From Rutidosis leptorrhynchoides (Eukaryota; Streptophyta; Magnoliopsida; Asterales; Asteraceae): 64,000 nt of DNA. Shown piece after piece: positions 20,767 through 31,514 of this stretch. The position numbers and the translations under genes are program-made. Position 1 is the first letter of the stretch; each line of letters starts with the position of its first letter. The notes under the pieces are model-generated. The model was not told where the DNA came from and did not search any database. It worked only from the letters and a program-made list of their open reading frames with translations. The stretch is from assembly GCF_046630445.1 (NCBI RefSeq), contig NC_092339.1, forward strand, positions 52,203,501 through 52,267,500. Reading direction: 5' to 3'.

Positions 20767-23157
20767 TATAACGACCCTCATTTTTTCCATTCTATATTTT
20801 TCCAATATTAAAAGCCCAAACAATATAATTAAAACTTAATGATTAAACTTTAATCAACAATTGTTAAGTGTTAAGAGTTAGAAAACATATTAATTAACTT
20901 TGTACAAAAATTGACAAGTTAATAAAAGATGAAAATAATAAACTGTTAGTCGACACTCACTGCTAATTAAAATTTATGCATTTATGTAATATTATAACTA
21001 ATAACCTATAAGTAATAAATAAAAAGTGACATTTATATAAATAATAAAACAATTGGGAACTAAATATATACAAGTCATGAATTAGTAAAAAGAAAATAAT
21101 ACTTATCATGTAGTAAATGTAAAAATAATAATAATAATAATAATAGTAATAATAATGAGACTAAAAAAATCTTACATCCTTATGTTGACTAAAAATAAAG
21201 TGTAAACTAGTACATCCTTATGTTGACTAATTATAAACTAGTACCACCTATTGTTGACTAAAAATTATAAAACAAAATAAAATCATTAATTAGAACATCC
21301 TTATGTTGACTAACACTCTAATACTTGCACTATATAAACACCTAGTTTCTCATTCACAAATCACACCAAAATCCTCTCTCAAAAACAATCTCTCCCTCTC
21401 CCTCTCTTGTGGTATTCGGATCTTCAAGCTTGTTCTTCGTGTTCTTCAAGAATCTTCAAGGAGTTCTTCAAGATTTTCAAGGCTTTGATCTTCCATCTTC
21501 ATCGTGTTCATCTTTTCTTTGTTAATTATCTTGAATCTTCAAAGGTATAACATAAACCCTAAACTATTTACATAAACTTTGATCTTTGATAATTCATATT
21601 CATATTATAAACTTGTTATTCATAAGTATATACATAAACACACCTAGATTTATATATACATATATACATGTAAAAAAAATATTTATATATATATATATAC
21701 ATATATATACGAATTATATATACATATACATATTAAAACCTTAAACCCTAATTACACCTAAACTATAATTCTTAAACCCTAATTAATTAAACTCTAAACA
21801 TTTATGAAACCCTAGGACATTAATTACTAAACCCTAGTTATTAATTACTACTTTAATTAACTAACCCTAATTAATGAAACCCTAATACTACTTATACTAG
21901 TACTTAACATGTATACACTATTACTATTACTAGCACCTATAACCTACTAATTATATTGTAGCACAAAAACATTTTGGGATATGTATTAGAGATGTATAGA
22001 TCTTCGAACTTTCTTGACGAATGGTTTCTACGAGATTCTAGGCAGAGGGTTTGGATTTCCGATTTAAAGGGTCCTATGGCTCAAGCCCCTAGATCTAAAT
22101 TAGCCATTCGAAGGGAAAGGGGTGATTGGAAGCTTATCTAATACGGCAAGTATCCTAAAATGGAAACACTCATAAAAGTAGAAACTCTCTAGTCATAGAA
22201 ACTTAGTAAAATAAGAAACTTTCTAAAAATAGAAACTTTATAAAAATAGTAACTTACTAGGAATAGAAACTTAGTAAAACAAACTATACTTAAACACATA
22301 CTTAAACTTAAACATGGGCAAAACACTTAACTACTCTTAAATGTCAATAGGTTGACTTTCCTGCTCACTCGTTCAACTCTCTATTCCGAGGAATAACTCT
22401 CTCTACTTACTAAGGTGAATTCATAGCCCCACTCTTTATTGCTAGCAAACTTATTTAACTTATTTGGGGTGAGACACATGCTGCTTTTACTATTTACAAT
22501 TTAGACACAAGTACCAACTGCTAAAACTATGCTATACCCGACTACGTCCGACTAAGTCCCTACAGTGATATTTTTAAGTGCTGCGGCATGCTTATTTATT
22601 GGGGGTAGGCCTATCGGGAGTAACGTCCCCGATACATTTGACTCAGTCTTTGTATTACTTGATAATGAAATTTAAACCGACAAGGACAGACACAACTTGT
22701 CATGGGGCAAACTTGAACGTTTAGTCTAAATATCACGCACTGGCATAACTTTTGGATCTGCGAGATCTACTTTTTGATCCTGCGGGAGATCAACTTTACA
22801 ACTAAATCTTGTGGTCTAAAAACAACGATAACTACTTTTGTTAAACCTATGAACTTCACTCAACCTTTTTGGTTGACACTTTAGCATGTTTTGTCTCAGG
22901 TGCTGTTTGATTCAAGCTTTCTTATCTACTACTTATGTGATGCTACTTGGACTTAGGATCAAGAGATATCGCATTTATTACTTCTGCATATGAACAATTA
23001 CTTTATCGTTATTTCCATTATTGTAACGACATTTCATTTTCCGCTGCGTACTCAATAAAGTTAAATTTTCTCATTTAGTATTGTTCTCGTATTATAATAT
23101 GTTGGTTTATTTGATATTAGTAACGTTTCTTCCAGACCCTATTGGGAGGACGTTACA
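20767..23157 (+). repeat. LTR B1 (5' LTR)
   Basis: Direct repeat of 27520-29908. U3 carries four TTGACT boxes (21185, 21223, 21254, 21306), three within copies of ACATCCTTATGTTGACTAA, then a TATA box (21331-21337). The 3' part holds a block (about 22804-22905) shared with the LTRs of D and the 53.5 kb solo LTR. Confidence 0.95.
21173..21337 (+). promoter_or_regulatory. LTR B promoter: four W-box repeats and TATA box
   Basis: Four TTGACT cores lie within 127 bp, three in near-identical 19-bp repeats, followed 20 bp later by TATATAA. TTGAC(C/T) is the binding core of WRKY factors. The same array is in LTR B2, 6,753 bp downstream. Confidence 0.65.
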
Positions 23158-23160
23158 GAT

Positions 23161-23172
23161 TGGTATCAGAGC
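23161..23172 (+). other. Primer-binding site of element B
   Basis: TGGTATCAGAGC, complementary to the initiator Met-tRNA 3' end, three bases after LTR B1. Confidence 0.9.
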
Positions 23173-24033
23173 ATAACCAGGCTGTTATAGAGAACCAGGA
23201 TTGCAATTTTATGTGTGCCTTACTTGCTAACTAGGGTGCCTTAGCAATCTAGGAAACTATAACCTTTCCTGCCTTACACTTAAAGCACTTAGGATTACCT
23301 TATAATCTTAACAATCTTGCTTTACTAAACTTGACTTAAAGATTCTAATCAAAGTCTCTTTCGTAATGTAGGACTACAACTTTCCTTGACCATAGTGCCT
23401 TTAATTGTTGCCTTTAACTGTTAAATGCTACACTATACTTTAGAAACTTTACTTATCTTAGAATGCCGAGCTAATCTAAGAACTCTGCTCACTTTCCTGA
23501 GTACTATCCAATTACACCACCGCATCTAAATGCGACACAATGATTTCAGAAATTCTTGACATTCATAAGTCATCTATCATGGTTATGTGTATTACATATG
23601 TATTACATGAAATATTATCCATGATTTTGAAACTCTTATAATTGTTACTACTCACACTCAAACGTATATAACTCCCTGTTATATCACGTACCTATATGCC
23701 TTATGCCTTTATGCATCGGTTTGTGAATCGAAAAATGTCATTGGGTTATCACAGTATATGAATTGAAAGTCTTTAATCAAAAGATTATTAGATTACATAC
23801 TTATCACTTTATGATCTCGACACGTCATACTGCCATTATTAAAGTATAGACACATCATATCTTATTATATCTTATCGTATCTATCCCAATAGATTTTGTC
23901 TAACACTTTTCCTAAATTCCCTCCGTAAATTACGGAAATCTTTTTGCTATATACACGTATTCGAGGAGACGAATATATCATCCAGTATTCAACACTAATC
24001 TCATATCAAAAACCCTAATTCCGAACACATAAT

Positions 24034-24588
24034 ATGGATTCCTCGAACTCTTCGAGCTCCAATGGCAGCGTAACCGGAATGAACCAACCAATCAGCCATC
24101 ATCTATTTTGGATGAATTGGGGATGGGTTCGTAGTAAACTTAATCAATGGAGACAAGAAGAAGGTGATCCCTTCCACCAACCGAATTCACCTCTTGGTGA
24201 AGAACCTGAAGCACTTACTGGCGAACCCGTTCGGAACACTATTTTCACCCTCATTTCCAGGATATCCAGTCACGAATATATAATATCTAAAATTTTAGAT
24301 CTTATTCATCCACTTGTCCGAACCGCCAATCATCCCGGAATAATAGAAGAAGTCAACGAACTTTCGCGCTCGAGTAGTGGCTCTGGAGAATATGGTGCGA
24401 AACCTACGAACACCAGCAGCAGCACCAGCAGCATAACCAGTACCACCAGTACCATCGGCATCACCACCAATATCACCACCAACATCACCAGCTTCACCAA
24501 CGACAACATCCGCATTCCACGCCTCAACATCACACTCAGTACCTCAAACATCAACATCATACGCCCCATAGATACCAAGGAATATTAG
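24034..24588 (+). CDS. Sense ORF of element B, unknown conserved protein
   Basis: 184 codons from an ATG about 860 bp after the primer site. Residues 1-105 are well defined (MNQPISHHLFWMNWGWVR, then an acidic region containing DPFHQPNSPLGEEPEALTGE and an amphipathic stretch ISRISSHEYIISKILDLI). The rest is Ser/Thr/Asn/Ile low complexity from a CACCAGCAG-type repeat. The first part is clearly related to the frame in element D at 45689, where a TAG breaks it. It occupies the gag position but I see no capsid signature or zinc knuckle, so I do not assign a function. Confidence 0.55.
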   Translation: MDSSNSSSSNGSVTGMNQPISHHLFWMNWGWVRSKLNQWRQEEGDPFHQPNSPLGEEPEALTGEPVRNTIFTLISRISSHEYIISKILDLIHPLVRTANHPGIIEEVNELSRSSSGSGEYGAKPTNTSSSTSSITSTTSTIGITTNITTNITSFTNDNIRIPRLNITLSTSNINIIRPIDTKEY

Positions 24589-24969
24589 TAATAATGAGTT
24601 AAGATGTATTGACTCATTCTTCCTAAAGAATTACATATGTATACTTTATATATATGGATTGGAACAATAATAAATCTTTTCGTACTAAGCTATTACGTGT
24701 GAATCTTAACTAGTATGTACTACATGGTTAATTCATATCACAATATGCTATGATGTACATCTTTTGTTAATAACTTAACAATCATTAATCATTGCTTCAA
24801 TAAAATAAACTCCATTTCGTAATAAACCAAGTGTATTACTCAAATACATGATTGATTGTATACTTTAATTTTCGATGTACTCGAAACTTTCTAGAAAATA
24901 TCATTAGTGCCTTATGAATTTCACAAGAATTCCAAGAGCACCAACATCATATACCGAAATATATCAATA

Positions 24970-25110
24970 ACAATGAACGATGAAGTATTAATTCATAACT
25001 TCATTAGCGAAATATTTCACGACAATTATGAAATCTCTAAGGTTTTGGAGATTATTTATTCTCGTTTCAACAGCAAATCAAATGAGTTTAATATTATATT
25101 AACTCATTAA
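24970..25110 (+). pseudogene. Second copy of the ISK-L-EII module (element B)
   Basis: In frame, this region reads NDEVLIHNFISEIF..NYEISKVLEIIYS. It resembles both D 46265-46379 and the ISRISSHEYIISKILDLI part of the preceding ORF, so the module is internally repeated. It is a remnant without its own good start context. Confidence 0.45.
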
Positions 25111-25689
25111 AACCATGATTACATCTGAAGAATACATATATGAAAGTATATCTTCTCTTTTGTACAAACTGTTAATTGTAAAAAATATTTTAACGGGTAA
25201 GTAAAACCGAGAGATATTCATATCTCATATAAATATGTTACATTGTACATTCTTCCATTCTGATTCAGCAGTTGTTAACTATACTACTTACATTCACATG
25301 ATATATGTATATGTTCACCAAAGAAAAACCATTTTCATACAAATTCAGTTACATACTCTGATTTTGACATATCGGAACTTAAGTAAAGCTTTAGCAAGTG
25401 TTATCTTCCTAAAAGATCACTACATTCATGAATTATATTCATTCGTATTCTATGATGAATTATCAAATCAAACCACCGAACTTACCATTCCTTACTTTTG
25501 AAAATCACAACATTTCTTCGTCAACCGTTAGATCCATTGATGGATGCATCTTACGCTTAAACACTTCAAATTCAAAATTCTTGAAAACATCCTTTGAATC
25601 TTGACGATCGCAATCAGCGTTTAATCATCTAAAAATGAAATTTCTTGAAACCATTTCGGATTGATAACCGATGATTCAAATATGGCTGC

Positions 25690-25920
25690 ATTAAATGCAG
25701 AGGAAACAGAAAAATTGTAGATGGTCTTAAGGGCCAACAGTTTGATAATAAAGAATGGTACGTTGGAAAAGCTCAAAAGAAAATTTGGAACTGAAAAACG
25801 GATTGAGCTAACCATGGAGGAGACCAAGGACAAACATAAGGGCCAAACCCTATATTCAAAGAATCCAGGTAATTTTGGATCCGGTGAAATCTTTAGAGAA
25901 TATCTTGCTCCGAAGTCATG
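25690..25920 (+). pseudogene. Captured poly(A)-binding protein gene fragment (element B)
   Basis: One plus-strand frame reads VDGLKGQQFDNKEWYVGKAQKK (25716-25782, written here up to the frame break). FD.KEWYVGKAQKK is the highly characteristic end of the third RRM of plant poly(A)-binding proteins. After a frame change the linker and start of the next RRM can be followed (EKRIELTMEE, then DKHKGQTLYSKN). Stops and frameshifts show it is not functional as a protein. The related copy in element D (48070-48310) preserves different residues, so the capture predates the split of B and D. Confidence 0.7.
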
Positions 25921-26529
25921 TTAAAAGCTTGCGAAAAATTTTTCTTCATCAACTTTCGAACTTAGAAATTCCAAAATATCATCATAAATATCCTCTATAT
26001 TTCGGAAGATATCTTCATAACGATTCATGTCCGCAATTAAGTATCTCTTTGCGATATCTTTATAAAGGAAACTATTTTAGTTTCTATATTCTGTAAAATT
26101 CGAGTTTAAATTACAAATGCTTTGAAGAAGTGTTGGGAATTGAAGCATGAGTTAGAATAATATAATGACGTCAGGCCAACGTGATTATATTACAGTAAGT
26201 CATGCTAAGTTTTTAATGGAAGATGATGATTCATAGATTTTATAATCATCATTTTCCATGTTACACGACTCTTACATTCTATTTAACCTCTAAACATATC
26301 AAGAAAATATTTTTCTTGATGATTCGGTCTTTTTCGGATATTCTGGTAATATGACAAATCAAATCGTGCTATTACATTTCCTTTCTACTTTATATATTAT
26401 GATCATTCGAAACTTCATACCTATGAATTCTGGACCATTACTCGCTTGACTTGAAGTCGGGAAGAAGAAACAAAAGCATAAAGCTCCGACATATAAGGGA
26501 AAATATAAAGCCCGATAACGACTCCGAAA

Positions 26530-26703
26530 TTACAAACCGTGTATATCAATGCGTATAGCAATATAAAGACACGGGATAATTAAAAACACTATAACCCCAA
26601 GAGCATAGTAGAAGTAAACAGATTCCTCTGGCGGTAAAAGAAAAAGAAGAATGACTGCATAGATGGTCAATATAATAACCAGGATCAGAACTGGATTAAG
26701 CAT
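26530..26703 (-). CDS. Antisense two-helix membrane protein ORF (element B)
   Basis: 57 codons on the strand opposite to the element: MLNPVLILVI... to ...IRIDIHGL. Two hydrophobic segments (about residues 5-23 and 33-50) flank a conserved polar turn, LPPEES. On the minus strand CTATAAAT lies about 80 bp upstream of the ATG (plus 26779-26786), as in a short TATA promoter with a C/T-rich leader. The homologous ORF in element D (49021-49194) has the same length, the same end and no indels; I count 42 of 57 residues identical. I recognise no family. A small membrane protein expressed from its own promoter is inferred. Confidence 0.6.
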   Translation of the reverse strand: MLNPVLILVIILTIYAVILLFLLPPEESVYFYYALGVIVFLIIPCLYIAIRIDIHGL

Positions 26704-26778
26704 TTTCTTAATCTTTTGAAAGTTTGAATTGAGAAAGAAAGTATAGAAGTGGTGAAGATAATGAAACGAAAGAAGCTA

Positions 26779-26786
26779 ATTTATAG
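26779..26786 (-). promoter_or_regulatory. TATA box for the antisense ORF (element B)
   Basis: CTATAAAT on the minus strand, about 80 bp before the ATG at 26703. Its counterpart in D lies at 49271-49278 with the same spacing. Confidence 0.5.
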
Positions 26787-27149
26787 CAAAATTCCAAACA
26801 CATCAATCGAGGCAAATCACCGCATTTAATCAAACAAATCTCAAAATTTCGTAAATACCGGAGAATCAAATCTTATAGATTACGAAGATTTCCTTTAATT
26901 CCTTGAATTCCGGAAATCAATCGTGACTACGTCAAAAGTTAAGGCGAACATTTAATTTTCTCATTTCACTCTTTTATGATAGCTTCATTTATACTCTTCC
27001 TATAAACGAATTGTTTTATCCATATTATTCAATAGTGATAAAACTTTATTTTTCAACTTATATTCATCATTAAAATATTCTTGTTGTAAACAATGAAGAT
27101 CTCTATCAAATTTCATGACTGTGATTTTCACGAACTCCTCTTTGTTTGT

Positions 27150-27478
27150 CTGCCCTAATATTGTGGCATAAAATGCTCAAGGTTTTAAATGAGCTCAGTA
27201 CTATTCATAACACATTTCATGTATCCAATTTACTGAAATGACTTGTATAACATCATCATTTTGAATGATATTCGCATTAATGATAAAATGCACTTCGTTG
27301 AATAACCTATAGAAATCATGGAAGGAGAGGTCAAACAAACGCGTAAAAGCAATATACCTATCGTTAAAGTCCGTTGGAATTCGCGTAGAGGCCCCGAATA
27401 TACCTGGGAACGCAAAGACCATATGAAACGGAAATATCCCCATCTCTTCTCAACTGCTGATGCAAACGAGGAAACTAC
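27150..27478 (+). pseudogene. Chromovirus-type pol C-terminal remnant (element B)
   Basis: Broken frames read ELSTIHNTFHVSNL (27189-27230), then DDIRINDK, and after a stop KSNIPIVKVRWNSRRGPEYT (frame starting at ATG 27319), ending KRKYPHLF. This is the integrase C-terminal and chromodomain-like tail of Tekay/Del-type chromoviruses. It identifies the lineage from which the element was reduced. All upstream pol domains are gone. Confidence 0.7.
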
Positions 27479-27508
27479 CTAAAAACTTCGGGACGAAGTT
27501 TTCAATAA

Positions 27509-27519
27509 CGGGGAGGTAC
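27509..27519 (+). other. Polypurine tract of element B
   Basis: CGGGGAGGTAC directly before LTR B2. Confidence 0.75.
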
Positions 27520-29908
27520 TATAACGACCCTCATTTTTTCCATTCTATATTTTTCCAATATTAAAAGCCCAAACAATATAATTAAAACTTAATGATTAAA
27601 CTTTAATCAACAATTGTTAAGTGTTAAGAGTTAGAAAACATATTAATTAACTTTGTACAAAAATTGACAAGTTAATAAAAGATGAAAATAATAAACTGTT
27701 AGTCGACACTCACTGCTAATTAAAATTTATGCATTTATGTAATATTATAACTAATAACCTATAAGTAATAAATAAAAAGTGACATTTATATAAATAATAA
27801 AACAATTGGGAACTAAATATATACAAGTCATGAATTAGTAAAAAGAAAATAATACTTATCATGTAGTAAATGTAAAAATAATAATAATAATAATAATAGT
27901 AATAATAATGAGACTAAAAAAATCTTACATCCTTATGTTGACTAAAAATAAAGTGTAAACTAGTACATCCTTATGTTGACTAATTATAAACTAGTACCAC
28001 CTATTGTTGACTAAAAATTATAAAACAAAATAAAATCATTAATTAGAACATCCTTATGTTGACTAACACTCTAATACTTGCACTATATAAACACCTAGTT
28101 TCTCATTCACAAATCACACCAAAATCCTCTCTCAAAAACAATCTCTCCCTCTCCCTCTCTTGTGGTATTCGGATCTTCAAGCTTGTTCTTCGTGTTCTTC
28201 AAGAATCTTCAAGGAGTTCTTCAAGATTTTCAAGGCTTTGATCTTCCATCTTCATCGTGTTCATCTTTTCTTTGTTAATTATCTTGAATCTTCAAAGGTA
28301 TAACATAAACCCTAAACTATTTACATAAACTTTGATCTTTGATAATTCATATTCATATTATAAACTTGTTATTCATAAGTATATACATAAACACACCTAG
28401 ATTTATATATACATATATACATGTAAAAAAAATATTTATATATATATATACATATATATACGAATTATATATACATATACATATTAAAACCTTAAACCCT
28501 AATTACACCTAAACTATAATTCTTAAACCCTAATTAATTAAACTCTAAACATTTATGAAACCCTAGGACATTAATTACTAAACCCTAGTTATTAATTACT
28601 ACTTTAATTAACTAACCCTAATTAATGAAACCCTAATACTACTTATACTAGTACTTAACATGTATACACTATTACTATTACTAGCACCTATAACCTACTA
28701 ATTATATTGTAGCACAAAAACATTTTGGGATATGTATTAGAGATGTATAGATCTTCGAACTTTCTTGACGAATGGTTTCTACGAGATTCTAGGCAGAGGG
28801 TTTGGATTTCCGATTTAAAGGGTCCTATGGCTCAAGCCCCTAGATCTAAATTAGCCATTCGAAGGGAAAGGGGTGATTGGAAGCTTATCTAATACGGCAA
28901 GTATCCTAAAATGGAAACACTCATAAAAGTAGAAACTCTCTAGTCATAGAAACTTAGTAAAATAAGAAACTTTCTAAAAATAGAAACTTTATAAAAATAG
29001 TAACTTACTAGGAATAGAAACTTAGTAAAACAAACTATACTTAAACACATACTTAAACTTAAACATGGGCAAAACACTTAACTACTCTTAAATGTCAATA
29101 GGTTGACTTTCCTGCTCACTCGTTCAACTCTCTATTCCGAGGAATAACTCTCTCTACTTACTAAGGTGAATTCATAGCCCCACTCTTTATTGCTAGCAAA
29201 CTTATTTAACTTATTTGGGGTGAGACACATGCTGCTTTTACTATTTACAATTTAGACACAAGTACCAACTGCTAAAACTATGCTATACCCGACTACGTCC
29301 GACTAAGTCCCTACAGTGATATTTTTAAGTGCTGCGGCATGCTTATTTATTGGGGGTAGGCCTATCGGGAGTAACGTCCCCGATACATTTGACTCAGTCT
29401 TTGTATTACTTGATAATGAAATTTAAACCGACAAGGACAGACACAACTTGTCATGGGGCAAACTTGAACGTTTAGTCTAAATATCACGCACTGGCATAAC
29501 TTTTGGATCTGCGAGATCTACTTTTTGATCCTGCGGGAGATCAACTTTACAACTAAATCTTGTGGTCTAAAAACAACGATAACTACTTTTGTTAAACCTA
29601 TGAACTTCACTCAACCTTTTTGGTTGACACTTTAGCATGTTTTGTCTCAGGTGCTGTTTGATTCAAGCTTTCTTATCTACTACTTATGTGATGCTACTTG
29701 GACTTAGGATCAAGAGATATCGCATTTATTACTTCTGCATATGAACAATTACTTTATCGTTATTTCCATTATTGTAACGACATTTCATTTTCCGCTGCGT
29801 ACTCAATAAAGTTAAATTTTCTCATTTAGTATTGTTCTCGTATTATAATATGTTGGTTTATTTGATATTAGTAACGTTTCTTCCAGACCCTATTGGGAGG
29901 ACGTTACA
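27520..29908 (+). repeat. LTR B2 (3' LTR)
   Basis: Matches LTR B1 throughout, apart from a 2-bp shorter TA microsatellite near 28436-28452. Followed by CATCA (29909-29913) and then A's GGTGC duplication (29914-29918). Confidence 0.95.
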
Positions 29909-29918
29909 CATCAGGTGC

Positions 29919-31514
29919 CCAGCCGACCATCGACTGATTATAGGTGGTGATCTGAATGGACATATAGGAGTGGAGGCAGAAGGTTATGAGGGAGCCCATG
30001 GTGGCTTTGGGTTTGGTCCTAGAAATGAAGAGGGGTGCTCAATTCTTGAGTTTGCCATTGCCCACGAGTTGGTGGTAGCAAACTCTTTCTTCAAGAAGAG
30101 GGATGCTCAGTTAGCCACATTCCATAGCGGGGGTCGCAGCACCCAGATTGACTTTTTGCTTCTTCGTAAAGGGGAACTTAGGACATGTAGGGACTGTAAG
30201 GTCCTTCCAGCTTTGACGTGCTCCTCCCAGCACAGATTGCTGGTCATGTACCTAGTCACTAGGGGAAGAGTTGGCAGGAGGGCTAGGGCTGTACAACCTA
30301 GAATCCTTTGGAAGAACCTCTATGGAGCGAATGCAAAGACTTTTAGAGCAATTTTTGTTAATAGATTGAGTGTAGAAGAGGATTACGTTGCCCCTATGGA
30401 CGCATACCAGATATGGAATCGTATGGCGTCCGCTATCAGAGATGTGGCAAAAGAGACCTTAGGAGTGGCTATAGGGACATCGAGAGCCCATAAGAGTAGA
30501 AGAGAGTCGTGGTGGCTTAGTGACGATGTCCAATCGAAAGTCGCGTTAAAGCAGATGAGGTTTAGGGAGCTCATTACTCTTGGAGAAGGGACACCTGAAG
30601 AGAGAACTAGGGTAGAAGAAAGATATAAAGAAGCTAAAAGAGAAGCTAAGAAGGCCGTAGCAATTGCAAAAGACAAAGCATATGAAGACTTATATAGAAA
30701 ACTAGACTCTAAAGAGGGAGCTAATGACATATATAGGATAGCCAAAGATAGGGAGCGAGGAAGGAGGGACTTAGGTAACATCAAATATATCAAGGATGTA
30801 GCAGGCCAAAGTATAGTGAGAGAAGACCTTATTAGGAAAAGATGGGAAGAATATTTTGCATCCCTTTTCGGTAGGGGAAGACCAGAGCGGAACGGTGAAC
30901 CCCACGAGGTTCAGGAGTTTCAAAACAACTGTTTCTGCACGAGGATTAATCAGGAGGAAGTTAGATTGGCCCTACGAAAGATGGGAAGAAACAAAGCAGT
31001 AGGACCAGACCAAATTCCGATTGAGGCGTGGAAGTGCCTAGGAGGTGACGGGGTTAGATGGTTGACAAACCTTTTCAACACGACGTTTAGAAGCGCAAAT
31101 ATGCCTATGGAATGGAGACTCAGTGAGGTTATTCCCATTTACAAGAACAAGGGAGATGCGCAATTATGTAGTAACTATAGAGGCATAAAGTTACTCAGTC
31201 ATACTATGAAGCTTTGGGAAAGAGTGATCGAGACGAGGCTCAGACGCGAGACAAAGGTTTCAGAGAACCAATTCGGCTTCATGCCAGGACGCTCGTTGAT
31301 GGAAGCGATTCACATAGTTAGAAGCCTTATGGAGAAGTATAGGGAAAAGCAAAAGAACCTACACATGGCGTTCTTAGACTTGGAAAAAGCTTATGACTGT
31401 GTCCCGCGTGAGCTGATTTGGAAGACTCTTAATGCTAGGGGAGTCCCAAGTAGATATATAAGATCTATTAGAGATATGTACGAGGGGCGAAGACTCGTAT
31501 ACTTACGATGGTAG
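29919..31514 (+). pseudogene. LINE endonuclease C-terminus and RT amino half
   Basis: Continues in frame from the endonuclease piece at 3343-3777. It shows the catalytic Asp-Asn block IIGGDLNGHIG, then STQIDFLLL and the terminal His in SSQHRLL. A Lys/Arg/Glu-rich linker follows, then RT with RNKAVGPDQIPIEAWK and the motif A aspartate in AFLDLEKAYDCVPRE. The open frame carries some LTR B sequence upstream (from 29832), which is not part of the LINE protein. A one-base shift near 31485-31510 ends this frame; the RT continues in another. Confidence 0.9.

Larger units (their letters stand above)
20767..29908 (+). mobile_element. Element B: large non-autonomous LTR retrotransposon
   Basis: 9,142 bp with LTRs of 2,391 and 2,389 bp that appear identical except for one TA unit in a microsatellite, so it inserted very recently. 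The ends are TATAACG...CGTTACA: the first dinucleotide is TA, not TG, in both LTRs. The primer site TGGTATCAGAGC (23161-23172) is the initiator-Met type. No intact gag, RT or integrase remains. The only pol trace is a decayed chromovirus-type C-terminus near 27200-27478. Cargo: a sense ORF (24034), a poly(A)-binding-protein-like fragment (about 25690-25920) and an antisense two-helix ORF (26530-26703). Confidence 0.93.

Noticed and set aside
24330-24578. Minus-strand Val/Leu/Met-rich frame opposite the B sense ORF (and 46018-46200 in D) as another membrane protein.
   Set aside because: It is the mirror of a CACCAGCAG-type low-complexity repeat, is not colinear in sequence between B and D, and lacks an upstream TATA box.
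29832-29918. Amino-terminal extension of the LINE frame starting at 29832.
   Set aside because: These codons come from LTR B2 and the two target duplications; the LINE protein resumes at 29916-29919.
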